Positions 1-8,086 of a stretch of 38,708 nt of DNA are shown in pieces. Source of the DNA: an uncultured Geobacter sp. (GTDB lineage Bacteria; Desulfobacterota; Desulfuromonadia; Geobacterales; Geobacteraceae); assembly GCA_937886325.1 (NCBI GenBank), contig CALABV010000169.1:1-38708 (forward strand), in the 5' to 3' direction. Under the pieces are notes generated by a model. It had not been told where the DNA came from. It ran no database searches and worked only from the letters and a program-made list of their open reading frames with translations. A program made the translations under genes and the position numbers. Positions within the stretch are counted from its first letter, which is position 1; the number at the start of each line of letters is the position of its first letter.

Positions 1-1
1 A

Positions 2-157
2 TGGCCTTCTTCTGCGGCTCCAGGCTCACTTCGCTACAGCCGATGAACTCACCCTGCGGGTTCGGACACCATCGGCTGTTGACGCTCCATTTCGCCAAGA
101 GCAGCAACGAATCAGGCCAAAGTCGTTCTCTTCGGATGACTCCAACTGCCGTTTTCA
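2..157 (-). repeat. Composite palindromic element, left-end copy
   Basis: This stretch matches the last ~170 bases of the window; 71-116 is identical to the final 46 bases. It has nested inverted repeats, including CAGCCGAT (38-45) with ATCGGCTG (71-78). Its right flank (about 123-157), read on the minus strand, is one half of the 48-bp palindrome seen at 4937, 25126 and 31778. The element therefore looks like that palindrome with a longer sequence set into its loop. It ends about 45 bases before larB. An open frame runs through it in phase with larB, but the encoded residues are repeat-derived and are not part of LarB. Confidence 0.8.
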
Positions 158-201
158 GGTTTATCTGCCATGCACTCCTTTCTCCGCGTCGGGGCCTTTT
201 C

Positions 202-954
202 ATGGAAACAAGAGAACTGCGTATCATCCTGCAGCGCCTGAAAGACGGCAAGGCCTCGGTCGACGAGGTGCTTGAGCGGCTGCGTCATCTTCCTTTCGAG
301 GACATCGGGTGCGCCAGTGTCGACCATCACCGTGAACTTCGCCAGGGCTTTCCCGAGATGGTCTACGGCGAGAGCAAGAGCGTGGAGCAGATGGAACGGA
401 TCATCGGTTCCCTTGCCGAAAAGGGAAACAACGTCCTGGTAACCCGGCTTGACCAAGACAAGGCCCTGCGGATGCTGCACACCTTCCCTGACGCCAGCTA
501 CCACGCTGACGCCCGCTGCCTGACCATCGAGCGGAAACCGGTGGAGATGCTGGGAAAAGGGACGGTTCTCGTCGTTTCGGCCGGCACCTCGGACATTCCG
601 GTTGCCGCCGAGGCAGTGGTAACGGCTCGGCTGATGGGGAACGAGGTGGAACAGCTTTACGACGTGGGGGTCTCCGGGATCCACCGTCTCCTGGGCCGGA
701 AGGACCTCCTTTTCTCCGCATCGGTCCTGATCGTGGTGGCCGGCATGGAGGGGGCGCTTCCCTCGGTCGTCGGGGGGATGGTGAGCCGACCGGTGATAGC
801 GGTACCCACCTCGGTCGGCTACGGCGCCTCCTTCGGCGGCATCGCGGCCCTGCTGGGGATGCTCAATTCCTGCGCCTCCGGGGTTACCGTGGTCAACATC
901 GACAACGGCTTCGGCGCCGCATACGCGGCCAGCCTGATGAATCGGAAAGACTGA
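202..954 (+). CDS. larB: LarB, pyridinium-3,5-biscarboxylic acid mononucleotide synthase
   Basis: LarB carboxylates and hydrolyses nicotinic acid adenine dinucleotide in the first step of nickel-pincer nucleotide cofactor synthesis, in the cytoplasm. The 250-residue product has an N-terminal helical region (METRELRIIL) and a C-terminal PurE-like AIR-carboxylase domain. Family-typical stretches are VVSAGTSDIPVAAEA, YDVGVSGIHRLL, GMEGALPSVVGG and VPTSVGYGASFGG. I chose the ATG at 202 because the upstream in-frame codons lie in a dispersed repeat and homologues begin near METRELR; the ribosome site is weak. larC follows after 86 bases. Neither larE nor a lactate racemase gene is in the window, so the sulfur-transfer step and the client enzyme must be elsewhere. 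Confidence 0.93.
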   Translation: METRELRIILQRLKDGKASVDEVLERLRHLPFEDIGCASVDHHRELRQGFPEMVYGESKSVEQMERIIGSLAEKGNNVLVTRLDQDKALRMLHTFPDASYHADARCLTIERKPVEMLGKGTVLVVSAGTSDIPVAAEAVVTARLMGNEVEQLYDVGVSGIHRLLGRKDLLFSASVLIVVAGMEGALPSVVGGMVSRPVIAVPTSVGYGASFGGIAALLGMLNSCASGVTVVNIDNGFGAAYAASLMNRKD

Positions 955-994
955 AAGGCGGGGGCTCGGGGGTGGAGATGCGTCTCGGGATTCA

Positions 995-1029
995 AGCCCC
1001 CAGCCCCCAGCCCCCAGTCCCTAGCCCCA
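995..1029. repeat. Short C-rich tandem repeat between larB and larC
   Basis: Four imperfect copies of a 7-base CAGCCCC unit lie in the larB-larC spacer, just upstream of the larC ribosome binding site. No function is evident. Confidence 0.6.
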
Positions 1030-1040
1030 AAGGTGGTGAT

Positions 1041-2207
1041 GTGAAGATTCTCTACTTCGACTGCTACGCCGGCATCTCCGGCGATATGACCGTTGCCGCT
1101 CTCCTGGACCTGGGGGTGCCCCTCGATCTGCTGCGGGACACCCTCGCGGGACTTCCTCTCTCGGGCTACACCCTGTCCTCGGCAGAAACACGTCGGCGGG
1201 GCATCCGTGCGGTCTCGTTCAATGTCCTTGTCACGGAAGAACAGCCGCACCGCCATTACACCGACATCGCAGGAATGATTGAACAGGGTTCGCTCCCGGT
1301 GGAGGTGAAGGAAACGGCCGGGCGGATATTCCTGCGGCTCGCCGAAGCCGAGGCCAAGGTCCACGGCGTCGAGGTCGACCATGTTCATTTCCACGAGGTG
1401 GGGGCCGTTGATTCCATTGTGGATATCGTGGGAGCCGCCGTCTGTCTCCACAATCTGAAGGTTGACGGGATATGCGCGTCACCCCTTCCCATGGGCGGCG
1501 GTTTCGTGGAAACGTGCCACGGCAGGCTGCCGGTGCCCGCGCCCGCAACCGCGGAACTGCTGCGGGGACTTCCGGTGCATGGCGAACTGGGAAACGGAGA
1601 GCGGGTCACGCCCACCGGCGCCGCCATCGTGTCGGCCCTCGCAACCGGCTTTGAACGGCCGCCGGTATTTACCGTGGACAAGGTCGGCTGCGGCGCCGGC
1701 AACCGGGATTTCGGGGATGTGCCGAATGTGCTGCGCCTCTTCCTGGGCACGACGATGCCGTCCCCGGCAGAAGACGAGATCCGGGTTCTGGAGACCCACA
1801 TGGACGACTGCAGTCCGGAGGTTCTCGGATTTCTCATGGATCGCCTCCTGGAGGCAGGGGCTCTCGATGTCGCGTTTTCGCCCGCGCAGATGAAGAAGAA
1901 CCGGCCCGGCATGCGCCTCACGATCCTCTCCCCTCCGCACCTGCTCGACGCCCTTGCCCGCATGGTCCTGCTGGAGACCACCGCCATCGGGGTGCGATAC
2001 TATACGGCCAGGCGGATGAAGCTGGAGCGTTCTCTGGAAGAACGGGAAACGAGCCTGGGGGCGGTGCGCGTCAAGGTCATTCGCGACCGGGGAAGCCTGG
2101 TGAGGATTGCGCCGGAGTTCGAGGAATGCAGCCGGATTGCCCGGGAGCGGGGCATCCCCCTGCGGGACGTATACGGTATCATCGAACGGGAGGCGGGGGC
2201 GGAATGA
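1041..2207 (+). CDS. larC: LarC, nickel insertion protein of nickel-pincer cofactor synthesis
   Basis: LarC is the CTP-dependent cyclometallase that inserts nickel into pyridinium-3,5-bisthiocarboxylic acid mononucleotide. The 388-residue product begins VKILYFDCYAGISGDMT, the family's usual start, and contains the His/Glu-rich HVHFHEVGAVDSIVDIVG segment near residues 113-130. The GTG at 1041 is preceded by AAAGGTGG at a good distance and matches the homologous start; the in-frame ATG at 972 would add repeat-derived residues. The gene is one continuous frame, unlike Lactiplantibacillus where larC is split by a programmed frameshift. Its end overlaps the pgpA start (ATGA), suggesting translational coupling. 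Confidence 0.93.
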   Translation: MKILYFDCYAGISGDMTVAALLDLGVPLDLLRDTLAGLPLSGYTLSSAETRRRGIRAVSFNVLVTEEQPHRHYTDIAGMIEQGSLPVEVKETAGRIFLRLAEAEAKVHGVEVDHVHFHEVGAVDSIVDIVGAAVCLHNLKVDGICASPLPMGGGFVETCHGRLPVPAPATAELLRGLPVHGELGNGERVTPTGAAIVSALATGFERPPVFTVDKVGCGAGNRDFGDVPNVLRLFLGTTMPSPAEDEIRVLETHMDDCSPEVLGFLMDRLLEAGALDVAFSPAQMKKNRPGMRLTILSPPHLLDALARMVLLETTAIGVRYYTARRMKLERSLEERETSLGAVRVKVIRDRGSLVRIAPEFEECSRIARERGIPLRDVYGIIEREAGAE

Positions 2208-2653
2208 GGCGATTCATCATCCTGTTTGCGAGCTGGTTCGGCGCGGGCTTCAGCCCGGTCGCTTCCGGCACCGTCGGCACCCTGGCGGCCGTCCCCTGCC
2301 AGATCCTCCTGGCGTCCCTTCCCCTGCCGCTCTACCTCCTCACGCTCCTGGCATTCTTCTTTTTCTCCTGCTGGGTGTCGGGGCACGGGGAGATGGTTTT
2401 CGGGGAGAAGGATTCCGGGAAGATAGTCATCGACGAGGTCATCGGCTATTTCATTACCATGACCGCGGTTCCCTTGTCCTGGAAATCCGTGTTGGCGGGT
2501 TTTCTCCTGTTCCGCTTCTTTGATGTCACCAAGATTCCGCCGGCCCGCTTCTTCGACCGGCGGATGAAAAACGGCTACGGGGTGGTGCTCGACGACGTTG
2601 TTGCCGGGATCTACGCCTGTATCGCCCTCCATCTCCTGCTGAGGTTCCTATGA
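2204..2653 (+). CDS. pgpA: PgpA, phosphatidylglycerophosphatase A
   Basis: This inner-membrane phosphatase dephosphorylates phosphatidylglycerophosphate to phosphatidylglycerol. The 149-residue protein has the family signatures SPVASGTVGTLAAVP near the N-terminus and DEVIGYFITM in the middle, followed by FRFFDVTKIPPARFFD and DDVVAGIYA. Several hydrophobic segments are consistent with an integral membrane protein. The start overlaps the larC stop and its own stop overlaps the cinA start by four bases each time, so larC-pgpA-cinA form one translationally coupled unit. Length is normal for the family. Confidence 0.92.
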   Translation: MRRFIILFASWFGAGFSPVASGTVGTLAAVPCQILLASLPLPLYLLTLLAFFFFSCWVSGHGEMVFGEKDSGKIVIDEVIGYFITMTAVPLSWKSVLAGFLLFRFFDVTKIPPARFFDRRMKNGYGVVLDDVVAGIYACIALHLLLRFL

Positions 2654-3933
2654 AGATTTCCACCCTTTCCATCGGCGACGAGGTCATCTTCGGCGAGATC
2701 ACGGACACCAATGCCGCCCATATCGCCTCCCGCATCTACGATATCGGCTTCAAGGTCCGCCGGCACCTCTGCGTGGGCGACATCGAGCCGGATATCATGG
2801 ATGCCGTAGAAACCCTGGCGCTGCACAACGACTTCGTTATCGCCAGCGGCGGGCTCGGCCCGACGGTGGACGACCTTACCGCCAGGGCCGTTGCCAAGGC
2901 GGTGGGACGCCGTCTCATCCTCAACGAGGAGGCACACCGCCACCTGAAGGAGCGCTACCGGCAGATGGGGCGCGAATTGCTCCCCGGCACCGAAAAGCAG
3001 GCCCTGCTGCCGGCCAAGATCAACCTGATACCGAACCCCGTGGGCACTGCCTGCGGTTTCATCGTCCCCCACAAGGGGTGTTTCCTGCTCTTTCTCCCGG
3101 GAGTGCCGGTGGAGATGAAACGGATGCTCGACGAGACGGTGATCCCGTTCATCCTGTCCCGTGCCAAGCGGATCACCTTCATCGAAACCAGGACCATGAG
3201 GGTTCTCGGCCTTTCGGAGACGTATATCGAGAGCCGCATCAAGGATCTGGCCCGTCCCCGCGAAGGGATGGACATCGCCTACTGCGTCAGTTTTCCCGAG
3301 GTGGAGGTGAAGCTTCGCGGTGAGGGTGACGACGAGGCCCGCGTGAAGAGGATCCTGGACACGACCGCGGAAAAGGTGCGGGAACGGCTGGCCGGGCACG
3401 TGGTCGCCGAAGGGGAGAAAACCATCGATACCGTGGTCGCGGAACTGTTCCGGAAAAAGGGCGTCACCGTCTCCCTTGCCGAGTCCTGCACCGGCGGACT
3501 CATTGCCAAGCGCATCACCGATATGGCCGGAAGTTCGGCCTATTTCCTGGAAGGGGCCGTGACCTACGGCAACGAGGCGAAGACCAGGAGGCTTCAGGTC
3601 CCGGCCGAACTCCTGGAAAGGGAAGGGGCGGTGAGCGCAGCTGTTGCCATGGCCATGGCTCGCGGCATGCGCGCGGCGAGCGGGAGCGATATCGCGCTTG
3701 CCGTCACCGGCATCGCCGGGCCGGACGGGGGCACGGAGGAAAAACCCGTGGGTACGGTTTTCCTGGCCTTTTCTTCCCGTACCGACTGTACGGCGAAGAA
3801 ATACACTTTCACCGGCAGCCGGGAGCGGATCCGGACCGTAACCGCCTTTACCGCCATGGACTGGCTGCGCAGACACCTGCTGTCCCTGCCGGATACCGCG
3901 GCAACTCCGGGATCGGGAGATGACGCCGATTAA
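2650..3933 (+). CDS. cinA: CinA-family protein: MoaB-like domain plus NMN amidohydrolase domain
   Basis: The 427-residue protein has the complete two-domain CinA architecture. The N-terminal molybdopterin-binding-like (MoCF) domain, about residues 1-170, carries IGDEVIFGEITDTNA and SGGLGPTVDD. The C-terminal PncC domain, about 260-415, carries SLAESCTGGLIAKR, FLEGAVTYGNEAK and VTGIAGPDGGTEEKPVGTV, the residues used to deamidate nicotinamide mononucleotide. Known CinA proteins recycle NMN, with ADP-ribose pyrophosphatase activity in the N-terminal part of some. The competence-linked name is historical. It ends the larC-pgpA-cinA unit and converges on the minus-strand gene at 3998. Confidence 0.93.
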   Translation: MKISTLSIGDEVIFGEITDTNAAHIASRIYDIGFKVRRHLCVGDIEPDIMDAVETLALHNDFVIASGGLGPTVDDLTARAVAKAVGRRLILNEEAHRHLKERYRQMGRELLPGTEKQALLPAKINLIPNPVGTACGFIVPHKGCFLLFLPGVPVEMKRMLDETVIPFILSRAKRITFIETRTMRVLGLSETYIESRIKDLARPREGMDIAYCVSFPEVEVKLRGEGDDEARVKRILDTTAEKVRERLAGHVVAEGEKTIDTVVAELFRKKGVTVSLAESCTGGLIAKRITDMAGSSAYFLEGAVTYGNEAKTRRLQVPAELLEREGAVSAAVAMAMARGMRAASGSDIALAVTGIAGPDGGTEEKPVGTVFLAFSSRTDCTAKKYTFTGSRERIRTVTAFTAMDWLRRHLLSLPDTAATPGSGDDAD

Positions 3934-3969
3934 TTCCAATGTGCAGTCGAGATTGCATGTTCCTGAACG

Positions 3970-3989
3970 GGCGGCCCTGCGCAGCCGCC
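3970..3989. terminator. Hairpin between convergent genes
   Basis: GGCGGC (3970-3975) pairs with GCCGCC (3984-3989) around an 8-base loop in the 64-base gap between cinA and the convergent 4Fe-4S gene. There is no clear T-run on either strand, so termination is an inference from position. Confidence 0.3.
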
Positions 3990-3997
3990 TCTCCGTC

Positions 3998-4846
3998 CTA
4001 CCCCGCGCTCTTATCTATTCCCGCAGGAATCCTTGATTCACACGGCACCTTTGTCTGGCAGAGCCCGCATCCTGTTTCCATGACGCCGTACCTTTCCCCG
4101 GCGGACTTCCGCAGCTCCCCGTACACGAATGTCTGGCACTTCTCCTTGTCGTGCCCCTGGCGTGAAATCGCGCCGACCGGACAGCGTTCGATGCAGAGAC
4201 CGCAGCTTCCATTGCGGGAGAAGAGGCAGTTGCTCCAGGGGTCCCTGCAGGGCCTCTTCGTCGGTGTGATGGTTTCATTGATGATGATACTGCCGCAGCG
4301 GTGGGCCATCCCCTTTTCGGTTATGAAGCCGTCGTTCAGGCTGAAGGTCCCGAGGCCGGCGGCATAGGCCGCGTGGCGCTCGGACCAGGTGGAGGCCATC
4401 CCCACCCTTGGATCCAGTACCGGGCGCCACATCCCGGAGAGAAGCGGGGCCACGGCCTGCGTGCCCCACAACCCGAGCATTTCCACCAGGTGCATGCGGA
4501 GGCGGGTGTTGAAGTGTTCTCCATGGGCGCGGGTCAGCGCCCACTCCCGGGACGGCATTTTCTCTACCCTGCGGTTGCTTTCCCGGGTCGCTCCCGATAT
4601 GGGCAGGATCCAGCAGACCACGGTTCGTGCCTCCCCGATTCCAACACCGTAGGTGTTTTCCATAATCTCCCCGGGAGTCAGGTGAAAGTCGCCGATGACC
4701 CTCTTGTATTCGCTGAAGAGAGGGTCATCGGCCGCGGCGAAGCCGATGAGGGGCTCCTCGAAATAGGGCCGGTCGCTGTCCGGGAACCGGTTGTCCGGGC
4801 TTTCGCGAACAAAGCGGAGAATTTCATCGAGGATAACTTTTTTCAT
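3998..4846 (-). CDS. QueG-related 4Fe-4S cluster protein
   Basis: The 282-residue cytoplasmic protein has two C-terminal ferredoxin-type cysteine clusters: a CGLCIERCPVGAI motif and a second CGLCQTKVPCE motif. Upstream lie GLGTFSLNDGFITEKG and GSIIINETITPT, segments that resemble the fold shared by epoxyqueuosine reductase QueG and reductive dehalogenases. It lacks the full length of QueG (usually 310-380 residues), so true epoxyqueuosine reduction is uncertain; a redox paralog is the safer call. The ATG at 4846 is preceded by CGGAGTGG and gives MKKVILDEIL; an upstream in-frame ATG at 4885 has no good site. It is transcribed alone, away from recA. Confidence 0.75.
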   Translation of the reverse strand: MKKVILDEILRFVRESPDNRFPDSDRPYFEEPLIGFAAADDPLFSEYKRVIGDFHLTPGEIMENTYGVGIGEARTVVCWILPISGATRESNRRVEKMPSREWALTRAHGEHFNTRLRMHLVEMLGLWGTQAVAPLLSGMWRPVLDPRVGMASTWSERHAAYAAGLGTFSLNDGFITEKGMAHRCGSIIINETITPTKRPCRDPWSNCLFSRNGSCGLCIERCPVGAISRQGHDKEKCQTFVYGELRKSAGERYGVMETGCGLCQTKVPCESRIPAGIDKSAG

Positions 4847-4936
4847 AACCACTCCGAAAAACAACGGCTTATGGTGAGAATACACCTGTTCACTATACCA
4901 TTCTTTTCATACCGGCGGCTCTGATAAACACAAAAA

Positions 4937-4984
4937 CGGCAGTTGAGGTCGTCCGAAGAGAACGTAGGATGACTTCACCTGCCG
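4937..4984. repeat. 48-bp dispersed palindrome, copy 1
   Basis: CGGCAG (4937-4942) and CTGCCG (4979-4984) bound an imperfect hairpin with GAAGAGAACG in the loop. The same 48-base unit occurs at 25126 and 31778, and its halves flank the inserts at both window ends. It lies in the 434-base gap between the 4Fe-4S gene and recA; the rest of that gap holds the recA promoter region and no gene. Confidence 0.85.
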
Positions 4985-5170
4985 AATCGAGGATAAACGC
5001 TGTCGCAGGGAGAGGAGCGCATCCGTGGTAAGTCTGACGTCGCTTCGCCGTCCCGTTTCGTCACAGGCTCGTCGCGTATGGGGACGGAATCGTTCCTTCG
5101 ACGATTGGTTTTCTCCGTGATTCAGTCTCGAGTTCCCCTGCCCGAATCGCGGCGAATATCAAAGATAAAC

Positions 5171-5197
5171 TTGAAAAACCATAGAAAAATATGCTAT
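5171..5197 (+). promoter_or_regulatory. Possible recA promoter
   Basis: TTGAAA (5171-5176) and TGCTAT (5192-5197) sit 15 bases apart in an AT-rich patch unlike its GC-rich surroundings. Spacing is short for sigma-70, so the exact boxes are uncertain. A GGGGC/GCCCC hairpin (5203-5215) follows in the leader. I saw no clear LexA operator; published work on Geobacter sulfurreducens found that its LexA proteins do not bind the recA promoter, which would agree. Confidence 0.35.
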
Positions 5198-5280
5198 TTC
5201 TGGGGGCATCGCCCCGTGGGGACAGGAACGTGTCGCCTCGGCAGGCGCTATCCGGAGATGACGGGACAGGAGGCAACTTG

Positions 5281-6297
<1,017 letters not shown>

Positions 6298-6300
6298 CAC

Positions 6301-7464
6301 ATGGATCTGAATGATATTCTCACCATCGCGGTCAAGGCAAAGGGCTCCGACATCCATATCAAGGCGGGGCTGCAGCCGATAGTGCGCATCGACGGCAGAC
6401 TTCGGCCGATCCCCAATGCGCCGCGCATGTCCGCCGACGTAATTCGCGAAATGGCCTACACCATGATGAACGAGAAACAGAGAAAGCATTTCGAGGAGTT
6501 TTTCGAAGTGGATCTGTCCTACGGGATTCCCGGCCTGAGCCGTTTCCGCGTCAGCGCGTACTCCCAGCGCGGCTCCGTTGCCATGGTGTTCCGTATCATC
6601 GCCTTCGGCGTTCCTTCCTTCGCCAACCTGAATATGCCGTCAATCCTGGAAAAGCTCAGTATGGAGGAGCGCGGCCTGATCCTGGTCACCGGCACCACCG
6701 GCAGCGGCAAGTCAACGACCCTGGCCGCCATGATCGACTACATCAACGAGAACCGGACCTGCAACATCATAACCGTCGAGGACCCGGTCGAATACCTGCA
6801 CAAGGACAAGAAGAGCATCATCAGCCAGCGGGAGATAGGCTTCGATACCCTCACCTTCGCCAACGCCCTGAAGAGCGCCCTTCGCCAAGACCCGGACGTG
6901 ATCCTCGTTGGCGAGATGCGCGACCTGGAGACCATCGAGACGGCCCTCACGGCCGCGGAGACCGGCCATCTGGTCATGTCCACCCTGCACACCCTTGACG
7001 CAGCCGAGACGATCAACCGTATTATCTCGGTCTTCCCCCCCTACCACCAGCGTCAGGTCAGGATGCAGCTCTCCGGCGTCATCAAGGGTGTTATTTCCCA
7101 GCGTCTGGTGCCGAAAGCCGACGGCAAGGGCCGTGTCCCGGCGGTCGAGGTAATGATCGGCACCGCCCGGGTCAGGGAATGCATCGACGATAAGGAAAAG
7201 ACGAAGCAACTCACCGACGCCATCGCACAGGGGGTCACCGCCTACGGGATGCAGACCTTTGACCAGTCTCTCATGAGCCTGTACACGAGGAAGCTCATTA
7301 CCTACGAAGAGGCCTTGCGCCAGTCGTCCAATCCGGACGACTTCGCCCTGAAGATCTCCGGGATATCGTCCACCTCCGACCTTTCCTGGGACCAGTTCGA
7401 ATACAAGGAAAAACCGGAGGAAGAGGCTCCGAAGATGACCGTCGACCGCTTCGGCGATGGATGA
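6301..7464 (+). CDS. pilT: PilT-type twitching motility ATPase
   Basis: This is a hexameric secretion-type ATPase of the PilT subgroup, which powers type IV pilus retraction at the cytoplasmic base. Visible motifs are Walker A GTTGSGKSTT (131-140), an Asp box around ITVEDPVEYLH, Walker B DPDVILVGEMRD (197-208) and the His box TGHLVMSTLHT (221-231). The usual PilT AIRNLIRE motif is replaced by a divergent VRECIDDKEKT stretch, so this is probably a diverged paralog; Geobacter species carry several. Length (387) slightly exceeds the usual ~345, with a poorly conserved C-terminal tail. It lies between recA and recX and overlaps recX by 8 bases. Confidence 0.88.
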   Translation: MDLNDILTIAVKAKGSDIHIKAGLQPIVRIDGRLRPIPNAPRMSADVIREMAYTMMNEKQRKHFEEFFEVDLSYGIPGLSRFRVSAYSQRGSVAMVFRIIAFGVPSFANLNMPSILEKLSMEERGLILVTGTTGSGKSTTLAAMIDYINENRTCNIITVEDPVEYLHKDKKSIISQREIGFDTLTFANALKSALRQDPDVILVGEMRDLETIETALTAAETGHLVMSTLHTLDAAETINRIISVFPPYHQRQVRMQLSGVIKGVISQRLVPKADGKGRVPAVEVMIGTARVRECIDDKEKTKQLTDAIAQGVTAYGMQTFDQSLMSLYTRKLITYEEALRQSSNPDDFALKISGISSTSDLSWDQFEYKEKPEEEAPKMTVDRFGDG

Positions 7465-7921
7465 TACGAAAAAGGCCTTCGGTATCGCCCTGAAGGCGCT
7501 CTCCCGACGCGACCACAGCGAAGCGGAGATCAGGCGCGCGCTTCACCGGAGAGGCATCTCTTCAGGCGCCGTTGATCACGTTGTCGCCGGACTCCTGGAG
7601 GCGGGATACCTGGACGATGCCCGCTTCGCCCGGACCTTTGCCGAATCCTCCCTCCGCAACGGCAGGGGATACGGGTACCGTATCCGTTTCGACCTGCTCC
7701 GCAGGGGGGTTGCGGAGAATATCATTGAGGACTCCCTGGGAACGCTGGGCGCCGAGTATGAAGAGTCCGCCCTGATCCGGGATCTTCTGGCAAAAAGATA
7801 TCCTGATTTCGATCCGCGGGTGGCGGATGACCGTCAGAAACGCCGGGTTGCAGGCTTCTTTCAGCGGAGAGGGTTCTCGTCGGCGGCAATCGTCCGGGTC
7901 CTCCGCGACAGGGAGGAGTAG
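7457..7921 (+). CDS. recX: RecX, RecA regulatory protein
   Basis: RecX caps RecA filaments and inhibits their growth. The 154-residue product shows the three-helix repeats of the family: ALKALSRRDHSEAEIRRALHRRG at the N-terminus, LLEAGYLDDARFARTFAES in the first third, the YRIRFDLLRRGVAENII repeat, and a C-terminal KRRVAGFFQRRGFSSAAI repeat. It overlaps the end of pilT by 8 bases and has no clear ribosome site of its own, so coupling to pilT translation is likely. Placement two genes after recA supports the assignment. Confidence 0.9.
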   Translation: MDDTKKAFGIALKALSRRDHSEAEIRRALHRRGISSGAVDHVVAGLLEAGYLDDARFARTFAESSLRNGRGYGYRIRFDLLRRGVAENIIEDSLGTLGAEYEESALIRDLLAKRYPDFDPRVADDRQKRRVAGFFQRRGFSSAAIVRVLRDREE

Positions 7922-7939
7922 CCGGATCCCCCCTTATAA

Positions 7940-8006
7940 AAGAGCTTGTTCGTTCATACGCATTCCGGGAGCGAAGACTCGGAACGACATGTTCGAACAA
8001 GCTCTT
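7940..8006. repeat. Inverted repeat between recX and alaS
   Basis: AAGAGCTTGTTCG (7940-7952) and CGAACAAGCTCTT (7994-8006) are perfect 13-base arms around a 41-base loop that contains a smaller TTCCG/CGGAA stem. It may end recX transcription, act in the alaS leader, or be another mobile palindrome. No T-run follows and no T-box specifier features were found. Confidence 0.6.
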
Positions 8007-8086
8007 ATTGTCCGGATGGGATACGCGTCCATCCGTATTTCGAAGACTATGTTTACTGCATTGCGCCTGAACATTTGGGAGAATAC

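Noticed and set aside
1..201. In-frame N-terminal extension of LarB to position 1
   Set aside because: The 67 extra codons are encoded by the dispersed composite element also found at the window's right end; LarB homologues begin near the ATG at 202.
7922..8086. T-box riboswitch upstream of alaS
   Set aside because: There is a good inverted repeat but no specifier loop, AG bulge or TGGN antiterminator sequence.
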